The translations under genes were made by a program, and so were the position numbers. From JAJDAH01 sp964487605 (lineage in GTDB: Bacteria > Myxococcota_A > Polyangia > Polyangiales > Polyangiaceae): DNA of 64,000 bases. The stretch is from NCBI GenBank assembly GCA_964487605.1, contig CAZARU010000020.1, forward strand, positions 1-64,000, given 5' to 3'. Positions 27,305 to 36,189 of this stretch are shown here, one piece after another (within the stretch, counting starts at the first letter, position 1; each line of letters starts with the position of its first letter). The notes beneath the pieces are model-generated. The model made no database searches. It was not told the origin of the DNA and saw only the letters and a list, made by a program, of their open reading frames with translations.

Positions 27305-27316
27305 TGCGCCGGCGCA

Positions 27317-27341
27317 GGGGCCCGTGGGACGGGGCCCGTGG
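27317..27341. repeat. Direct repeat of an 11-mer upstream of the exonuclease and rng genes
   Basis: GGGGCCCGTGG occurs twice (27317-27327 and 27331-27341), 14 bases apart, in the divergent 155-base region between the exonuclease and RNase E/G genes. It could be a regulator site. Confidence 0.45.
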
Positions 27342-27459
27342 AGACGCGCCCCCGGGAATCACTATTCAGTCGTAATATCCGCCGTTTGCGTTTGCGGTGG
27401 ACACCCACGGCACGCCTGGATAACCGTGTCTCGGCCCTGGGCGCCCCCGGCACGGATCG

Positions 27460-29562
27460 ATGGCCAAGAACCTACTCGTCATCAACGTCGACGTTCGCGA
27501 GACGCGGGTCGCGCTCATCGAGGACGGCATCATCGCCGAGCTTCACCTCGAGCGGGCCTCGGCGACGGGAACCGTCGGCAACATCGTGGTCGGCAAGGTG
27601 AGCCGCGTGCTTCCGGGCATGCAGGCGGCCTTCATCGACGTGGGCCTCGAGCGCGCCGCGTTCCTCCACGTCGAAGACCTCATCCGACCCGACGATTTCG
27701 AGGAGTACCTCCTCGGCGCGGACGAGACCGAGCGGGGAGGGACGACCACGCGAGGGCAGGGCGGCAAGTCGACGGGGCTGGAGAGCGGGCGCCCGAGCCA
27801 GCCCGAAGATGAGCGCGACGAGGAGCCCGAGGACGACGAGCCGGAAGAGGAGGAGTCTGCAGAGTCGGAGAGCGACGACGACGATGACGACGACGACGAC
27901 GACGAGCCCGAGGACGACGAGCCCGAGGACGAAGCCAGCGGGCCCACCGACGCGCCAGCCGCAGCCCCCGCCGAAGCGCTCGGGGACGGCGCGACCGTTC
28001 CGGCCGAGGCCGCGACCCCGGCAGCGGGCACCCGAAGGCGGCGTGTAGTGCCTGCGGCCGACGAGGCGAAGCAGGTGCTCGCGACAGAAGAGGCCCCGGA
28101 ACAAGCGGAGGTGGACGCTTCGGAGCCGACGTCTCCGTTCGACGCCACGGCGAGCTCGGACGAGGCTCCGGACGACGCGAGCGAGGCGGGACCGCCGAAA
28201 CCCGCCGACGGCGTCGAGGCGCGTGTGGCGGGGGGTCGCCGCAGGCGCCGCCGAGGTCGCGGAAAAGGCGGCCCTCAGGACGACGCGAGGCCGCCGGCGC
28301 GCGGGCGCGACGATCGCAAGCGCCAGCGTGGCAAATCGTCACGCGTCGCGCGCTCCGTGCCCATCACGGAGGTCGTGAAGGAAGGTCAGACGGTCATCGT
28401 CCAGATCTCGAAGGAACCCATCGGCACCAAGGGGGCGCGCGTCACGAGCCACGTGTCCCTCGCGGGCCGTTACGTGGTGTACCTGCCCACGGTCGAGCAC
28501 ATCGGCATCTCGAAGCGCATCGGATCCGCCGGCGAGCGCCAGAGACTGCGCAAGACCATCGAGGGGCTGTTGCCCTCCAAGGGCGGTCTGATCGTGAGGA
28601 CCGTGGCCGAGGGGCTCACCAAGAAGCAGCTCAAGTCCGACATCGCCTATCTCATCAAGGCCTGGCAAGACGTCAGCAAGAAGGCCGAGTCGGCGAAGTG
28701 GAAGGACGTCCTCTACACCGAGCTGGATCTCGTGCTCAAGACGGCGCGCGACCTCTTCTCGGACTCGATCGACCAGATCGTGATCGACGACAAGGAGCAG
28801 TACCAGCGATTGCGTCGCTTCATGGAGGCGTTCATGCCGGAGCGCCTGGACGACGTTCTGCTCTACTCCGGCGAGGAGCCGATCTTCGATGCCTTCGGCA
28901 TCGAGGACGAGATCGCGCGCGCGCTGAGCCGAAAGGTACCTCTACAGAGCGGCGGCTACCTGATCCTGGACCAAGCCGAGGCGCTCACCGCAATCGACGT
29001 GAATACGGGGCGGTTCGTCGGCAAGGGCAGCAAGGATCTGGAAGAGACCGCGCTGAAGACGAACCTCGAGGCCGTCCAGGAGATCGCCTACCAGCTCCGC
29101 TTCCGCAACATCGGTGGGCTCATCATCCTGGATCTCATCGACATGGACAAGGCGTCCAACCGCGACAAGGTCCTGCGTTCACTCGAGAAGCTGCTCGCCA
29201 ACGACAAGGCGAAGACGACCCTCCAGCGCATCAGCGAGCTCGGCCTGGTCGAGATGACGCGCAAGAGGACCCGGGAGAGCCTGGGCAGGCTCCTGCACCA
29301 GCCCTGCTTCTACTGCGACGGCACCGGCCAGGTGCAATCCCGCGAAACGATAGGCTACGAGATCCTGCGGCAGATTCGCCGAGAGCGCGGCACCCTTCAG
29401 GGATACTCCGTTCACGTGAACGCTCATCCGGCGATCGTCGACCTCCTGAAGAACGAGGAGAAGACCGCGGTGGAGGAGATCGAGCGACGACTGATGAGGC
29501 GCATCGAGTTCACGCCGCGCCGCGAGTACCACATCGAACAGTTCGACCTTCAGGGGAAGTAG
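27460..29562 (+). CDS. rng: Ribonuclease E/G with a large disordered insertion in the S1 domain
   Basis: A 700-residue RNase E/G. The S1 domain starts at VGNIVVGKVSRVLPGMQAAFIDVG (40-62) and is interrupted from about 90 to 300. The insert contains an acidic tract with ten consecutive Asp, a Pro/Ala/Glu-rich stretch and a basic RRRRRRGRGKGG patch. S1 resumes at ITEVVKEGQTVIVQI. The catalytic DNase I-like domain has the Mg-binding D513 (AIDVNTGRF) and D558 (LIILDLIDM), followed by the Zn-link CFYC (C616, C619). The enzyme matures rRNA and degrades mRNA. The RNase E-type C-terminal scaffold is absent; instead the disordered segment sits inside S1. Confidence 0.93.
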   Translation: MAKNLLVINVDVRETRVALIEDGIIAELHLERASATGTVGNIVVGKVSRVLPGMQAAFIDVGLERAAFLHVEDLIRPDDFEEYLLGADETERGGTTTRGQGGKSTGLESGRPSQPEDERDEEPEDDEPEEEESAESESDDDDDDDDDDEPEDDEPEDEASGPTDAPAAAPAEALGDGATVPAEAATPAAGTRRRRVVPAADEAKQVLATEEAPEQAEVDASEPTSPFDATASSDEAPDDASEAGPPKPADGVEARVAGGRRRRRRGRGKGGPQDDARPPARGRDDRKRQRGKSSRVARSVPITEVVKEGQTVIVQISKEPIGTKGARVTSHVSLAGRYVVYLPTVEHIGISKRIGSAGERQRLRKTIEGLLPSKGGLIVRTVAEGLTKKQLKSDIAYLIKAWQDVSKKAESAKWKDVLYTELDLVLKTARDLFSDSIDQIVIDDKEQYQRLRRFMEAFMPERLDDVLLYSGEEPIFDAFGIEDEIARALSRKVPLQSGGYLILDQAEALTAIDVNTGRFVGKGSKDLEETALKTNLEAVQEIAYQLRFRNIGGLIILDLIDMDKASNRDKVLRSLEKLLANDKAKTTLQRISELGLVEMTRKRTRESLGRLLHQPCFYCDGTGQVQSRETIGYEILRQIRRERGTLQGYSVHVNAHPAIVDLLKNEEKTAVEEIERRLMRRIEFTPRREYHIEQFDLQGK
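27874..27903 (+). repeat. rng: GAC/GAT trinucleotide repeat (Asp10) in rng
   Basis: Ten Asp codons in a row (nine GAC, one GAT), followed by two exact 15-base copies of GACGAGCCCGAGGAC. It is part of the coding sequence for the acidic insert. Confidence 0.85.
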
Positions 29563-29564
29563 TC

Positions 29565-29870
29565 GTGAGTTCCCGGAAGGACGAGCGGGTCACGATCAAC
29601 AAGGAGTTCGATTCCTTCGACCAGTTCATCCAGGAGTACGTCACCAACATTTCCGAGCGTGGCGCCTTCATCAAGACCAAGACTCCGCTGCCCGTCGGCA
29701 CCGAGGTGAACCTGCGATTCACGGTCATCATGGACGACATCGAGACCATCGAGGGTCTCGGGGAGGTGGTCCGGGTCCAGACCGATCCAGCCGGAATGGG
29801 CGTCGTGTTCAAGGAGCTGAACGAGTACTCCCAGGGCCTCATCCGCAAGCTCCTGACGCCGCAGCGCTGA
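29565..29870 (+). CDS. PilZ-domain protein
   Basis: A 101-residue single PilZ domain: RKDERVTINKEF at the start (RxxxR-like), then YVTNISERGAFIKTKTPLPVGTEVNLRF, matching the D/NxSxxG motif (NISERG), and a closing VVRVQTDPAGMGVVFKEL. PilZ domains bind cyclic di-GMP or act as protein adaptors. The N-terminal RxxxR is only partly kept, so ligand binding is uncertain. The GTG start at 29565 has AGGGGA about eight bases upstream and lies two bases after the rng stop, so it is in the rng operon. Confidence 0.88.
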   Translation: MSSRKDERVTINKEFDSFDQFIQEYVTNISERGAFIKTKTPLPVGTEVNLRFTVIMDDIETIEGLGEVVRVQTDPAGMGVVFKELNEYSQGLIRKLLTPQR

Positions 29871-30005
29871 ACGCACGACGCCCGGCGAGGCGGGCTCGAC
29901 CCGCACGGCGGGCCCGAGCAGAGGCGGCGCCGGACGCCGAGTTTTCGGAGGGCGTTGCCAGCACCTTGCGCGGGCCGGGGCCGACCGCTACGAATGCCGC
30001 CCCCG

Positions 30006-30119
30006 ATGTACCTCTCGAAGACCAAGACGCCCCGGAAGACCACGCGCAAGCGGAGCGCGCGGCACAAGGCGAAGCTCAAGGCGAAGAACCGCGGTCGTCG
30101 CCGCGGCCTGCAGAAGTAG
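30006..30119 (+). CDS. Very small basic protein (37 residues), possible nucleic-acid binder
   Basis: An open frame of 37 codons from ATG 30006 (or 41 from ATG 29994) encodes a protein with about 19 Lys/Arg residues: KTKTPRKTTRKRSARHKAK and a closing NRGRRRGLQK. The composition resembles small ribosomal or ribosome-associated proteins. I cannot match it to a named family; the bL34 and THX patterns do not fit. It follows the PilZ gene by 135 bases and ends 17 bases before the convergent recX stop. No strong ribosome-binding site is visible, so the gene call is moderate. Confidence 0.45.
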   Translation: MYLSKTKTPRKTTRKRSARHKAKLKAKNRGRRRGLQK

Positions 30120-30136
30120 CGGCGGTCCGGCGACGC

Positions 30137-30676
30137 TCACGCGTACGGTTCGTCGTCGCCTCGGTCGCCCATCGCCAGCCGCGACACTTCCAGGCTGAAG
30201 CCGGCGCGAGCCAGCACGGCGAAGTCGCGCGCGCGCCGTGGCACGCGCTCGCCGGGCTTGCGCCAGGGCCCGAGCTTGCGCTTCTTCACGAGTCTCTGGG
30301 CCGCTTCGAGCTCACCCGCCTCGTCGATCCCTTCCGCGTCCAGCGCCGACCCGACGGTGGCTTCGTCGACGCCACGCGCGGCGAGCTTGCGACGAATCGC
30401 GCGCAGCGATGCGCCGCGCCGACGAAGTCCGGCCGCCATCGTCGCTGCGTACCGGCGGTCGTCGAGGATGCCGTCCCGCACGTACTGCGCGAGCAAGCGG
30501 TCCACCATCGTGCGCGCATCCTCGTCGCCTGCAGTGGCGCGGACCTTGCGCAGAAGGACGCGCTGCAAGTTCACGACGGTCGAGTCGAACCGATCGAGGT
30601 AGCCGAGAGCCAGCTTTTCGAGGGTTTCGTAGGTGAGCGCGACCGGCCGACCTCGAGTGCTGTCGTCGGACGACAT
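30137..30676 (-). CDS. recX: RecX regulatory protein
   Basis: A 179-residue RecX-family protein, a regulator of RecA filaments. It shows the three tandem helical repeats: LALGYLDRFDSTVVNLQRVLLRKV, then LLAQYVRDGILDDRRYAATMAAGLRRRGASLRAIRRKLAARGVDE, then the degenerate third repeat. Its Arg/Lys content is typical. RecX usually sits next to recA, but no recA is in this window. The ATG at 30676 begins the family's N-terminus after a weak ribosome-binding site. It is divergent from the repeat-rich lipoprotein. Confidence 0.88.
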   Translation of the reverse strand: MSSDDSTRGRPVALTYETLEKLALGYLDRFDSTVVNLQRVLLRKVRATAGDEDARTMVDRLLAQYVRDGILDDRRYAATMAAGLRRRGASLRAIRRKLAARGVDEATVGSALDAEGIDEAGELEAAQRLVKKRKLGPWRKPGERVPRRARDFAVLARAGFSLEVSRLAMGDRGDDEPYA

Positions 30677-30821
30677 GGGCCAGAGACGAGATCCTACCGG
30701 AGCCGAACGCGCGGAGGAACGGGATGCTGCACGCGTCGCGCGACGAACCAGCGGCCTCACCACGTGCCGGCGCGCGCCGGGAGCCCCTCTTTGACGCTGG
30801 CGGAGCGCCCAGGTACCGTCC

Positions 30822-32027
30822 ATGGCGATGCGAGCGCGCGCGTCGGTGCTGACGAGCTCGGTGACCCTGCTGGTCGCGCTCGCCACCGTCGAAGGGTGTG
30901 CGCTCGACTCCACGGGTTCGTCGGCTGGCGAGGGAGGCACGGTCGGCATCGGCGGTTCGACGACGGGCGGGAGTGCCGGATCGGGGGTCGACGCAGCGGG
31001 AGGCGTCGGTGCGACGGGCGGCGTCGGTGGAGCGGGAGGCGTGGGGGCCGCCGGCGGACTCGGCGGGGCCGCAGGCTCGTTCGCGGGTGCACCGACGGGC
31101 GGGGGCTCGGGACTGGGCGGTCGCGCAGGCGCTTCGGGTGCCGCGGGAGGCGCAGGCGAGGGCGGCATGGACGCCAGCGCGGGATCCGCGGGATCCGGGG
31201 CAGCCGGTGCCGCCGGCGATGCGGGTACCGGAGGCCTCGGTGCCAGTGGTGGCGTCAGCGGAGCGGGTGGAACTGCGGGAGCGGGCGGAACCAGCGGAGC
31301 GGGTGGAACCGCAGGAACCAGCGGAGCGGGTGGGACCGCAGGAACCAGCGGAGCGGGTGGAACTGCGGGAGCGGGCGGAACCAGTGGAGCGGGCGGAACC
31401 GCAGGAACCAGCGGAGCGGGTGGGACCAGCGGAGCGGGCGGAACCGCAGGAACCAGCGGAACGGGTGGTTCCGCGGGAGCGGGTGGGACCGCAGGAACCA
31501 GCGGAGCGGGTGGGACCAGCGGAGCGGGTGGGACCGCAGGAACCGGAGGGACGCCGGGCGTCGGCGAGGTGATCTGCGGCGCGGCCACGTGCGCGCTCGT
31601 GGGCGGTAACTTCTGCTGTGCGGATCCACCCGGTGCGGCGTGCACGAACAACACGAGCCTCTGCTTGTCACCCGAGGTCTTCTGCGACGGTCACGAGGAT
31701 TGCCCGGGTGCACAGGTCTGCTGCGGTGACCGCGGAACGATTGGCTACGTGGACTTCACGTGTGGAGCGTCGTGTCCGAGCAGCGACACGCTGATGGGGT
31801 GTTCGGGGCCCCACAACTGCCCGGGGAGCCAGGTCTGCTGCGGAACGGTCGTGGACAACGGCACCCTCTTCGGGCGCTACACTCGCACCGAATGTCGGGC
31901 GACTTGCCCCAAGACCGGGACCACCACCGAGCAGTACGTCCTCTGCGGATCCAGCGCCGACTGCACACTTCCGGAAACCTGCCAGCTCAGCTCGCTCTTG
32001 CCGAGCCACGTCCGGGTCTGCAGGTGA
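30822..32027 (+). CDS. Lipoprotein with long Gly/Ala/Thr/Ser repeat arm and Cys-rich repeats
   Basis: A 401-residue protein. The signal peptide ends VEGC (Cys about 26). Residues about 30-245 are almost entirely Gly, Ala, Ser and Thr; the later part is a near-perfect repeat of AGTSGAGGT and AGGTSGAGGT units. A C-terminal domain has three tandem Cys motifs of the type C-x-G-x-x-D/N-C-P-G-x-Q-V-C-C-G (FCDGHEDCPG, GCSGPHNCPG, and a weaker LCGSSADC). It is likely a surface lipoprotein with a flexible stalk, typical of large myxobacterial genomes. Its stop overlaps the next gene's GTG (GTGA). Confidence 0.82.
   Translation: MAMRARASVLTSSVTLLVALATVEGCALDSTGSSAGEGGTVGIGGSTTGGSAGSGVDAAGGVGATGGVGGAGGVGAAGGLGGAAGSFAGAPTGGGSGLGGRAGASGAAGGAGEGGMDASAGSAGSGAAGAAGDAGTGGLGASGGVSGAGGTAGAGGTSGAGGTAGTSGAGGTAGTSGAGGTAGAGGTSGAGGTAGTSGAGGTSGAGGTAGTSGTGGSAGAGGTAGTSGAGGTSGAGGTAGTGGTPGVGEVICGAATCALVGGNFCCADPPGAACTNNTSLCLSPEVFCDGHEDCPGAQVCCGDRGTIGYVDFTCGASCPSSDTLMGCSGPHNCPGSQVCCGTVVDNGTLFGRYTRTECRATCPKTGTTTEQYVLCGSSADCTLPETCQLSSLLPSHVRVCR
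31258..31555 (+). repeat. Tandem 27-base-type minisatellite coding for Gly/Ala/Thr/Ser repeats
   Basis: Units such as GGAGCGGGTGGAACCGCAGG plus AACCAGC recur with little drift, alternating GGAACC and GGGACC. A repeat this clean can change length by slippage or recombination. Confidence 0.85.
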
Positions 32028-32776
32028 TCTCCTGGCGCTCCGCAGCCGCTGCTCTCGGCTACTGCGCGCTGACCGTGCCCCTGGCCTGCAATCGAGCCGA
32101 GAAGCAAGCTTGCCGCGACGCCTACGCCGCGACGCAGACGGCCATCGACGACACGGCCAAGACGCCGGAGAGCTTCGACCAAACGCTGACGAAGGTGAGG
32201 GCGACCCTGGCGACCTGCAGAACGGCCGGACTGGACCAGGAAGTCGAGCAGCTCGCCGCCGTGGAGAAGGCGCTCGCGGAGCAGCGCGACCGCGTCGAGA
32301 AGGCGAGCGGTCGAGCGCCGAAGAAGACCCTCAGCCCCGAGGAGATCGGTCGGCTCGAGAAGGCAGGTGACCCATCGTGCCCCAAGGGGCAGGCCTACAA
32401 GCACCAGCAGACCGGCAAGGAGATTCGATGCACGGGCCCGCAGCCCATCGGCATGGGGTGGAGTACGGCCGTGGCGTACTTCCAGAGCCGAGATTTTTCC
32501 GTCAAGCCGAAGGACGATCCGAACGTGCTGGCCCTGGAGCATGGCGCGGAGCTCCTGCTGTTCTCCTACGCGCGCCCCCAAGACCCCGGTCCACCGGTCT
32601 GCGTGAAGATCTATCCGCCGCCGGGCGCGAGCTGGCAGGAGGCGGTTTCGCGAACGACGGGCGCCGCGCCCGGGACGCTGGTGAAGGGTGGAACCGTGAA
32701 GACACCCGCGGGTGACCTCCGAGTCGACGTCACGGAGTCCGCTACCGAGCTGGTCGTTCGCATCGGTCGGTGCTGA
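32024..32776 (+). CDS. Predicted lipoprotein of unknown function
   Basis: A 250-residue protein with a signal peptide ending VPLAC (Cys about 22). A charged alpha-helical segment follows (about 26-120, likely coiled coil). Then comes a globular domain with CPKGQAYKHQQTGKEIRCTG and a strand-rich end (ELLLFSYARPQDPGPPVCVKIYPPPG, then VDVTESATELVVRIG). I do not recognise a family. The GTG start overlaps the stop of the repeat-rich lipoprotein, so the two are translationally coupled. The protease gene starts 80 bases downstream. Confidence 0.75.
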   Translation: MISWRSAAAALGYCALTVPLACNRAEKQACRDAYAATQTAIDDTAKTPESFDQTLTKVRATLATCRTAGLDQEVEQLAAVEKALAEQRDRVEKASGRAPKKTLSPEEIGRLEKAGDPSCPKGQAYKHQQTGKEIRCTGPQPIGMGWSTAVAYFQSRDFSVKPKDDPNVLALEHGAELLLFSYARPQDPGPPVCVKIYPPPGASWQEAVSRTTGAAPGTLVKGGTVKTPAGDLRVDVTESATELVVRIGRC

Positions 32777-32856
32777 TCTTCGGCCGCCGCGAGCGCCCGG
32801 GGAATCGCGCACGCGCGAGGTCTGGTAGTCTCGGATCCTTGTCCCACCGGAGCGTC

Positions 32857-34662
32857 GTGACGAGGACGGCCCAGGCCGTGATGATCCTCGCGCTCGTCGG
32901 GAGCTGCAGCGCCCCGGCGCCGCCGCCCCTCACCGACGAGCGGACCAGCACGATCTTCGGGGGCTCGCCGGACACCTCGCACCTCGCGGTGATGGCGCTC
33001 GTCAACCAGGCGGGCGGGGCCTGCAGCGGCACCGCCATCTCGGTGAGCGGACGGTTCGGAGTTCTCCTGACCGCAGCGCACTGTGTGGTCGCGGTGGACG
33101 GCGCCGGGAACATCATCACGCCGATACAGCCCGCACCGGCGGAGGACTTGTTCGTGGTCCCCGGCGACGACTGGGCCGTGAGCTTCGGCGCGTCCACGTA
33201 CTACCCGGTGCAGGAGTACGTGCTCCACCCCTCGTACACCGGGGTGACGGGGAACACCTTCGACATCGCCGTCGTGCGCTTCGTCGGCGCCACGGCCGCC
33301 ACGCCGACGATTCCGGCGCTGGCTTCGTCGGAGGACGACCTGGCCGTCGGAACGCCGCTCGCGTTCGTGGGGTACGGTCAAACGCAGACCAACTCGACGA
33401 ACACGGTGCGGCACCGCGTGAACAGGAACGTCGCGAGCCTCACCGCGCGGACCGTCACGCACAGCCGCGCGGACGGGCGCGGCATCTGCCAGGGCGACAG
33501 CGGCGGACCGGCGCTTCGCACGACGGCCATGGGCGAGCGCGTGGCAGCCGTCAGCTCGTACAGCCAGGGGGCCTCCTGCGCCACCGGCTCCGGCGTCTCC
33601 ATCCGGGTTTCTGCCTTCGACTCCTTCATTCAGTCCTTCCTCGCCGCCACTCCGCCTGCCGTGGAATGCACCACGTGTCGGGTGCTCGCCGGGACGGTCT
33701 TCGGCGGCTGTCCGTCCGAAGCGATTGCCTGCACGAACGGCACCGCGTGCGCCGCTTTTCTCGGCTGCGCGTCTGCGTGCCCCACGGGCGACACGGCATG
33801 CCAGCAGCAGTGCGGGAGCCAGGAACCGCAAGGACAGCTCGACTACGGCCGGTTGTTCACCTGCGCATGCGACACGGCGTGCGCCGTGGAGTGCGCGACG
33901 GAACCAGCCTGCGACGTTCCGGCGTGCGGGCTCGAGTTCGCCGACGTGCCCTGCAACGACTGCAACGAGGCGCGGTGCTGCGCTGAGACGACCGCGTGCG
34001 CGAACGACGTCGCGTGTCGGACGTGCGCGACGAGCATGATGCGACCGGCGAGCTGCGATGCCGACGCGCTGTACAGGGCGTTTCGGAACTGCAACTTCGT
34101 GGAGTGCAAGGACGCGTGCGGGTCGGGCTGCGGCTTCGGGAACACCGGAGCCTGCGGCGACTGCATCCAGGGAACGTGCTGCGACGAAGCGAGCGTCTGC
34201 TTCGTGGACGCCACGTGCTTCGCTTGCGCCACGGGAAGCGGAAACGCCTCCACGTGCAGTGCCACTGCGAGCTACGGCGATCTGTTGAACTGCCTCGGCT
34301 CGTGCCCTGCCGATCCCTGCGGGACCGGCGTGGGTGCCGGCGGGACCGGTGGGGGCGCCGCGGGCGCCGCGGGCGCGGCGGGCCTGGGCGAGAGCGACGC
34401 GGGCCACGACGCCGGGGGCGGTACAGGGGGCTCCGTCGGCGGCCGCGCAGGCGCCTCCGTGGGTGGATCGGGCTTCGACGGGGGGGCAGCCACACCGGGT
34501 GACCCGGCGCCCTCGCCGGGTAGCGATGGCGGCTGCGGCTGTCGCGTCCGGGGATCTTCACGTTCGTTCGGGGGCCTGGCGGCGCTGGTCGCCCTGTGGG
34601 GTCTCGCCGTCCTCGGGCGCAAGCGCACCGGCGTCGAGGTCAGGAGCTTCGGGCGACGCTGA
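32857..34662 (+). CDS. Trypsin-like serine protease with MYXO-CTERM-like tail
   Basis: A 601-residue secreted protease. A signal peptide with a lipobox-like LVGSC (Cys about 17) precedes an S1 domain with H75 (LTAAHC), D136 (NTFDIAVVRF) and S215 (CQGDSGGP), so the triad is complete. A Cys-rich region of four or more repeats follows (about 270-490), then a Gly-rich linker. The C-terminus reads GCGCRVRG, a hydrophobic helix and RKR, like the MYXO-CTERM sorting signal cut by myxosortase. Start: GTG 32857 with GGAG four bases upstream gives a normal signal peptide; an in-frame TTG lies at 32839. Confidence 0.88.
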   Translation: MTRTAQAVMILALVGSCSAPAPPPLTDERTSTIFGGSPDTSHLAVMALVNQAGGACSGTAISVSGRFGVLLTAAHCVVAVDGAGNIITPIQPAPAEDLFVVPGDDWAVSFGASTYYPVQEYVLHPSYTGVTGNTFDIAVVRFVGATAATPTIPALASSEDDLAVGTPLAFVGYGQTQTNSTNTVRHRVNRNVASLTARTVTHSRADGRGICQGDSGGPALRTTAMGERVAAVSSYSQGASCATGSGVSIRVSAFDSFIQSFLAATPPAVECTTCRVLAGTVFGGCPSEAIACTNGTACAAFLGCASACPTGDTACQQQCGSQEPQGQLDYGRLFTCACDTACAVECATEPACDVPACGLEFADVPCNDCNEARCCAETTACANDVACRTCATSMMRPASCDADALYRAFRNCNFVECKDACGSGCGFGNTGACGDCIQGTCCDEASVCFVDATCFACATGSGNASTCSATASYGDLLNCLGSCPADPCGTGVGAGGTGGGAAGAAGAAGLGESDAGHDAGGGTGGSVGGRAGASVGGSGFDGGAATPGDPAPSPGSDGGCGCRVRGSSRSFGGLAALVALWGLAVLGRKRTGVEVRSFGRR

Positions 34663-34672
34663 GAGCGAAGTT

Positions 34673-34700
34673 GGTTGCTGCTAGCGTCGCGCCAGCAACC
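34673..34700. terminator. Hairpin at the convergent ends of protease and kinase genes
   Basis: GGTTGCTG (34673-34680) pairs with CAGCAACC (34693-34700) over a 12-base loop. The stem covers the stop of the minus-strand kinase gene and lies just past the protease stop. Confidence 0.5.
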
Positions 34701-36189
34701 CCGTCACCGCGCGCCAGAGGTCGTCGGCGCTGAAAGGCTTCTGCAGGGTGACCAGCGCGCCCGTGGTCGCTCGATCGTCGAAGGCATGACCCGAGATCGC
34801 GATGGCCGGCAGTTCCGGTCGCTTGGTGCGCAGCGCCTCGATGAGCTCCCAGCCTCCCATGCGAGGCATGCCCACGTCGGTGATCAGCAGCTCGACCTTC
34901 TCCAGCGTGGCGGCCGCGGCCAGCGCCTCGACGCCATCGCGTGCCTCGACGACCGTGCAGCCCTCCGCCTCGAGGATCCGGCGCATGACCCCGCGAAGCG
35001 CCTCATCGTGCTCGACGAGCAGCACGTGGGTTGCCGGTGGACGGAGGACTGCGGCGGTCGGCGCCCGCGCGGCGTCCGGCTCGCGGTACAACGGCAGAAC
35101 GATGCGGCACCGCGTCCCGAGCCCGGGGGTGCTCTCGATGAGGAACTCGCCTCCGGCGCGGGCGACGAAGTCGTTCACGGCGTAGAGCCCGAGCCCCGTC
35201 CCGTGCTCCGGGGACTTCGTTGTGAAGAATGGCTCTGCGGCGCGAGCACGCGTCGCTTCGTCCATCCCGACACCGTCGTCCTCCACCGTAATCATGGCCA
35301 TCTCGCTGCCGTTCCTCCGTCCCGACTCGAGTGAGACGCGGATGGTTCCGGCACGACCCGCACACGCGTCGCGTGCGTTGAGCACGAGATTCAGCAGCGC
35401 TTGCTCGACGGACGCGGCGTCACTCCGAACGGGCAACGGCCCGTCGCCGAGCCGAACCACGAGCCGAAGCCCCTCGGGCAGCAAAGTGAGCAACATCCTG
35501 TGCGCGTCCTCGACGACCTCGGCGAGGTCGATTCTCCGCGCCTCGAGAGGGCGATCGCGCACGAGGGCGAGCAGCCGCTTCGTCAAACCCGAGCCCCGCA
35601 GCGCGGCGCGCTCGATCTCCGCAAGGGCGTCCAGCGCCGCGGAGGGCTGATGTCTGGCGCCCGCAGCGGACAGCAGCATGACCGCGAGGAGATTGTTGAA
35701 GTCGTGGACGATGCCCGCAGCGAGGCGTCCGACGGACTCCATGCGCTGCGCGATCCGAAGCTGCCGTTCCAGCTCCAGGCGCTCCCCCACGTCGTGGGAC
35801 TGGGTGACGATGCCGTCCACCGCGGGATCGTCGGTGCGATTCACCGCCACCGTTTCCAGGTGCACGTAGGCTCCATGCTTGTTTCGCACCCGAAGCAGCG
35901 TGCGCGCGACCGACCCCGGCCCCTCGGACAGCTTGCGGAGCGACTCGACGGCCTCGTGACGGTCGTCGGGATGGATCAGGTCGAGGATGCTCGTGGACTC
36001 GACCTCGCCGGGCTCGTAGCCGACGATCCGATCACGGGCGCGAAACGCGCGCTTCAGCGTCCCGTCGAGCCCCAGAACGGTCACGAGGTCCGACGCGGAC
36101 TCCGTGACCGCCAGGAGGAGCGCTACTTCCGCTCTGAGCGCCCGGAGCTCGTCGTCCGTGCTGCCCTTCGCCGACCCACCATCCGTCAT
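34681..36189 (-). CDS. Hybrid sensor histidine kinase (PAS-HisKA-HATPase-REC)
   Basis: A 502-residue soluble hybrid kinase. An N-terminal PAS domain (about 20-140) is followed by a HisKA-type dimerisation helix with the phospho-His H162 in AAGIVHDFNNLL. The HATPase domain has N-box NLVLNARDA, G1 DDGVGM and G2 GTGLGLY. A C-terminal receiver has its phospho-Asp at D438 (LLITDVGMPRMGG) and the switch Lys in LQKPF. There are no transmembrane segments, so it should sense a cytoplasmic signal. The ATG overlaps the stop of a GST-like gene by four bases. No dedicated response-regulator gene follows. Confidence 0.93.
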   Translation of the reverse strand: MTDGGSAKGSTDDELRALRAEVALLLAVTESASDLVTVLGLDGTLKRAFRARDRIVGYEPGEVESTSILDLIHPDDRHEAVESLRKLSEGPGSVARTLLRVRNKHGAYVHLETVAVNRTDDPAVDGIVTQSHDVGERLELERQLRIAQRMESVGRLAAGIVHDFNNLLAVMLLSAAGARHQPSAALDALAEIERAALRGSGLTKRLLALVRDRPLEARRIDLAEVVEDAHRMLLTLLPEGLRLVVRLGDGPLPVRSDAASVEQALLNLVLNARDACAGRAGTIRVSLESGRRNGSEMAMITVEDDGVGMDEATRARAAEPFFTTKSPEHGTGLGLYAVNDFVARAGGEFLIESTPGLGTRCRIVLPLYREPDAARAPTAAVLRPPATHVLLVEHDEALRGVMRRILEAEGCTVVEARDGVEALAAAATLEKVELLITDVGMPRMGGWELIEALRTKRPELPAIAISGHAFDDRATTGALVTLQKPFSADDLWRAVTGLLARR

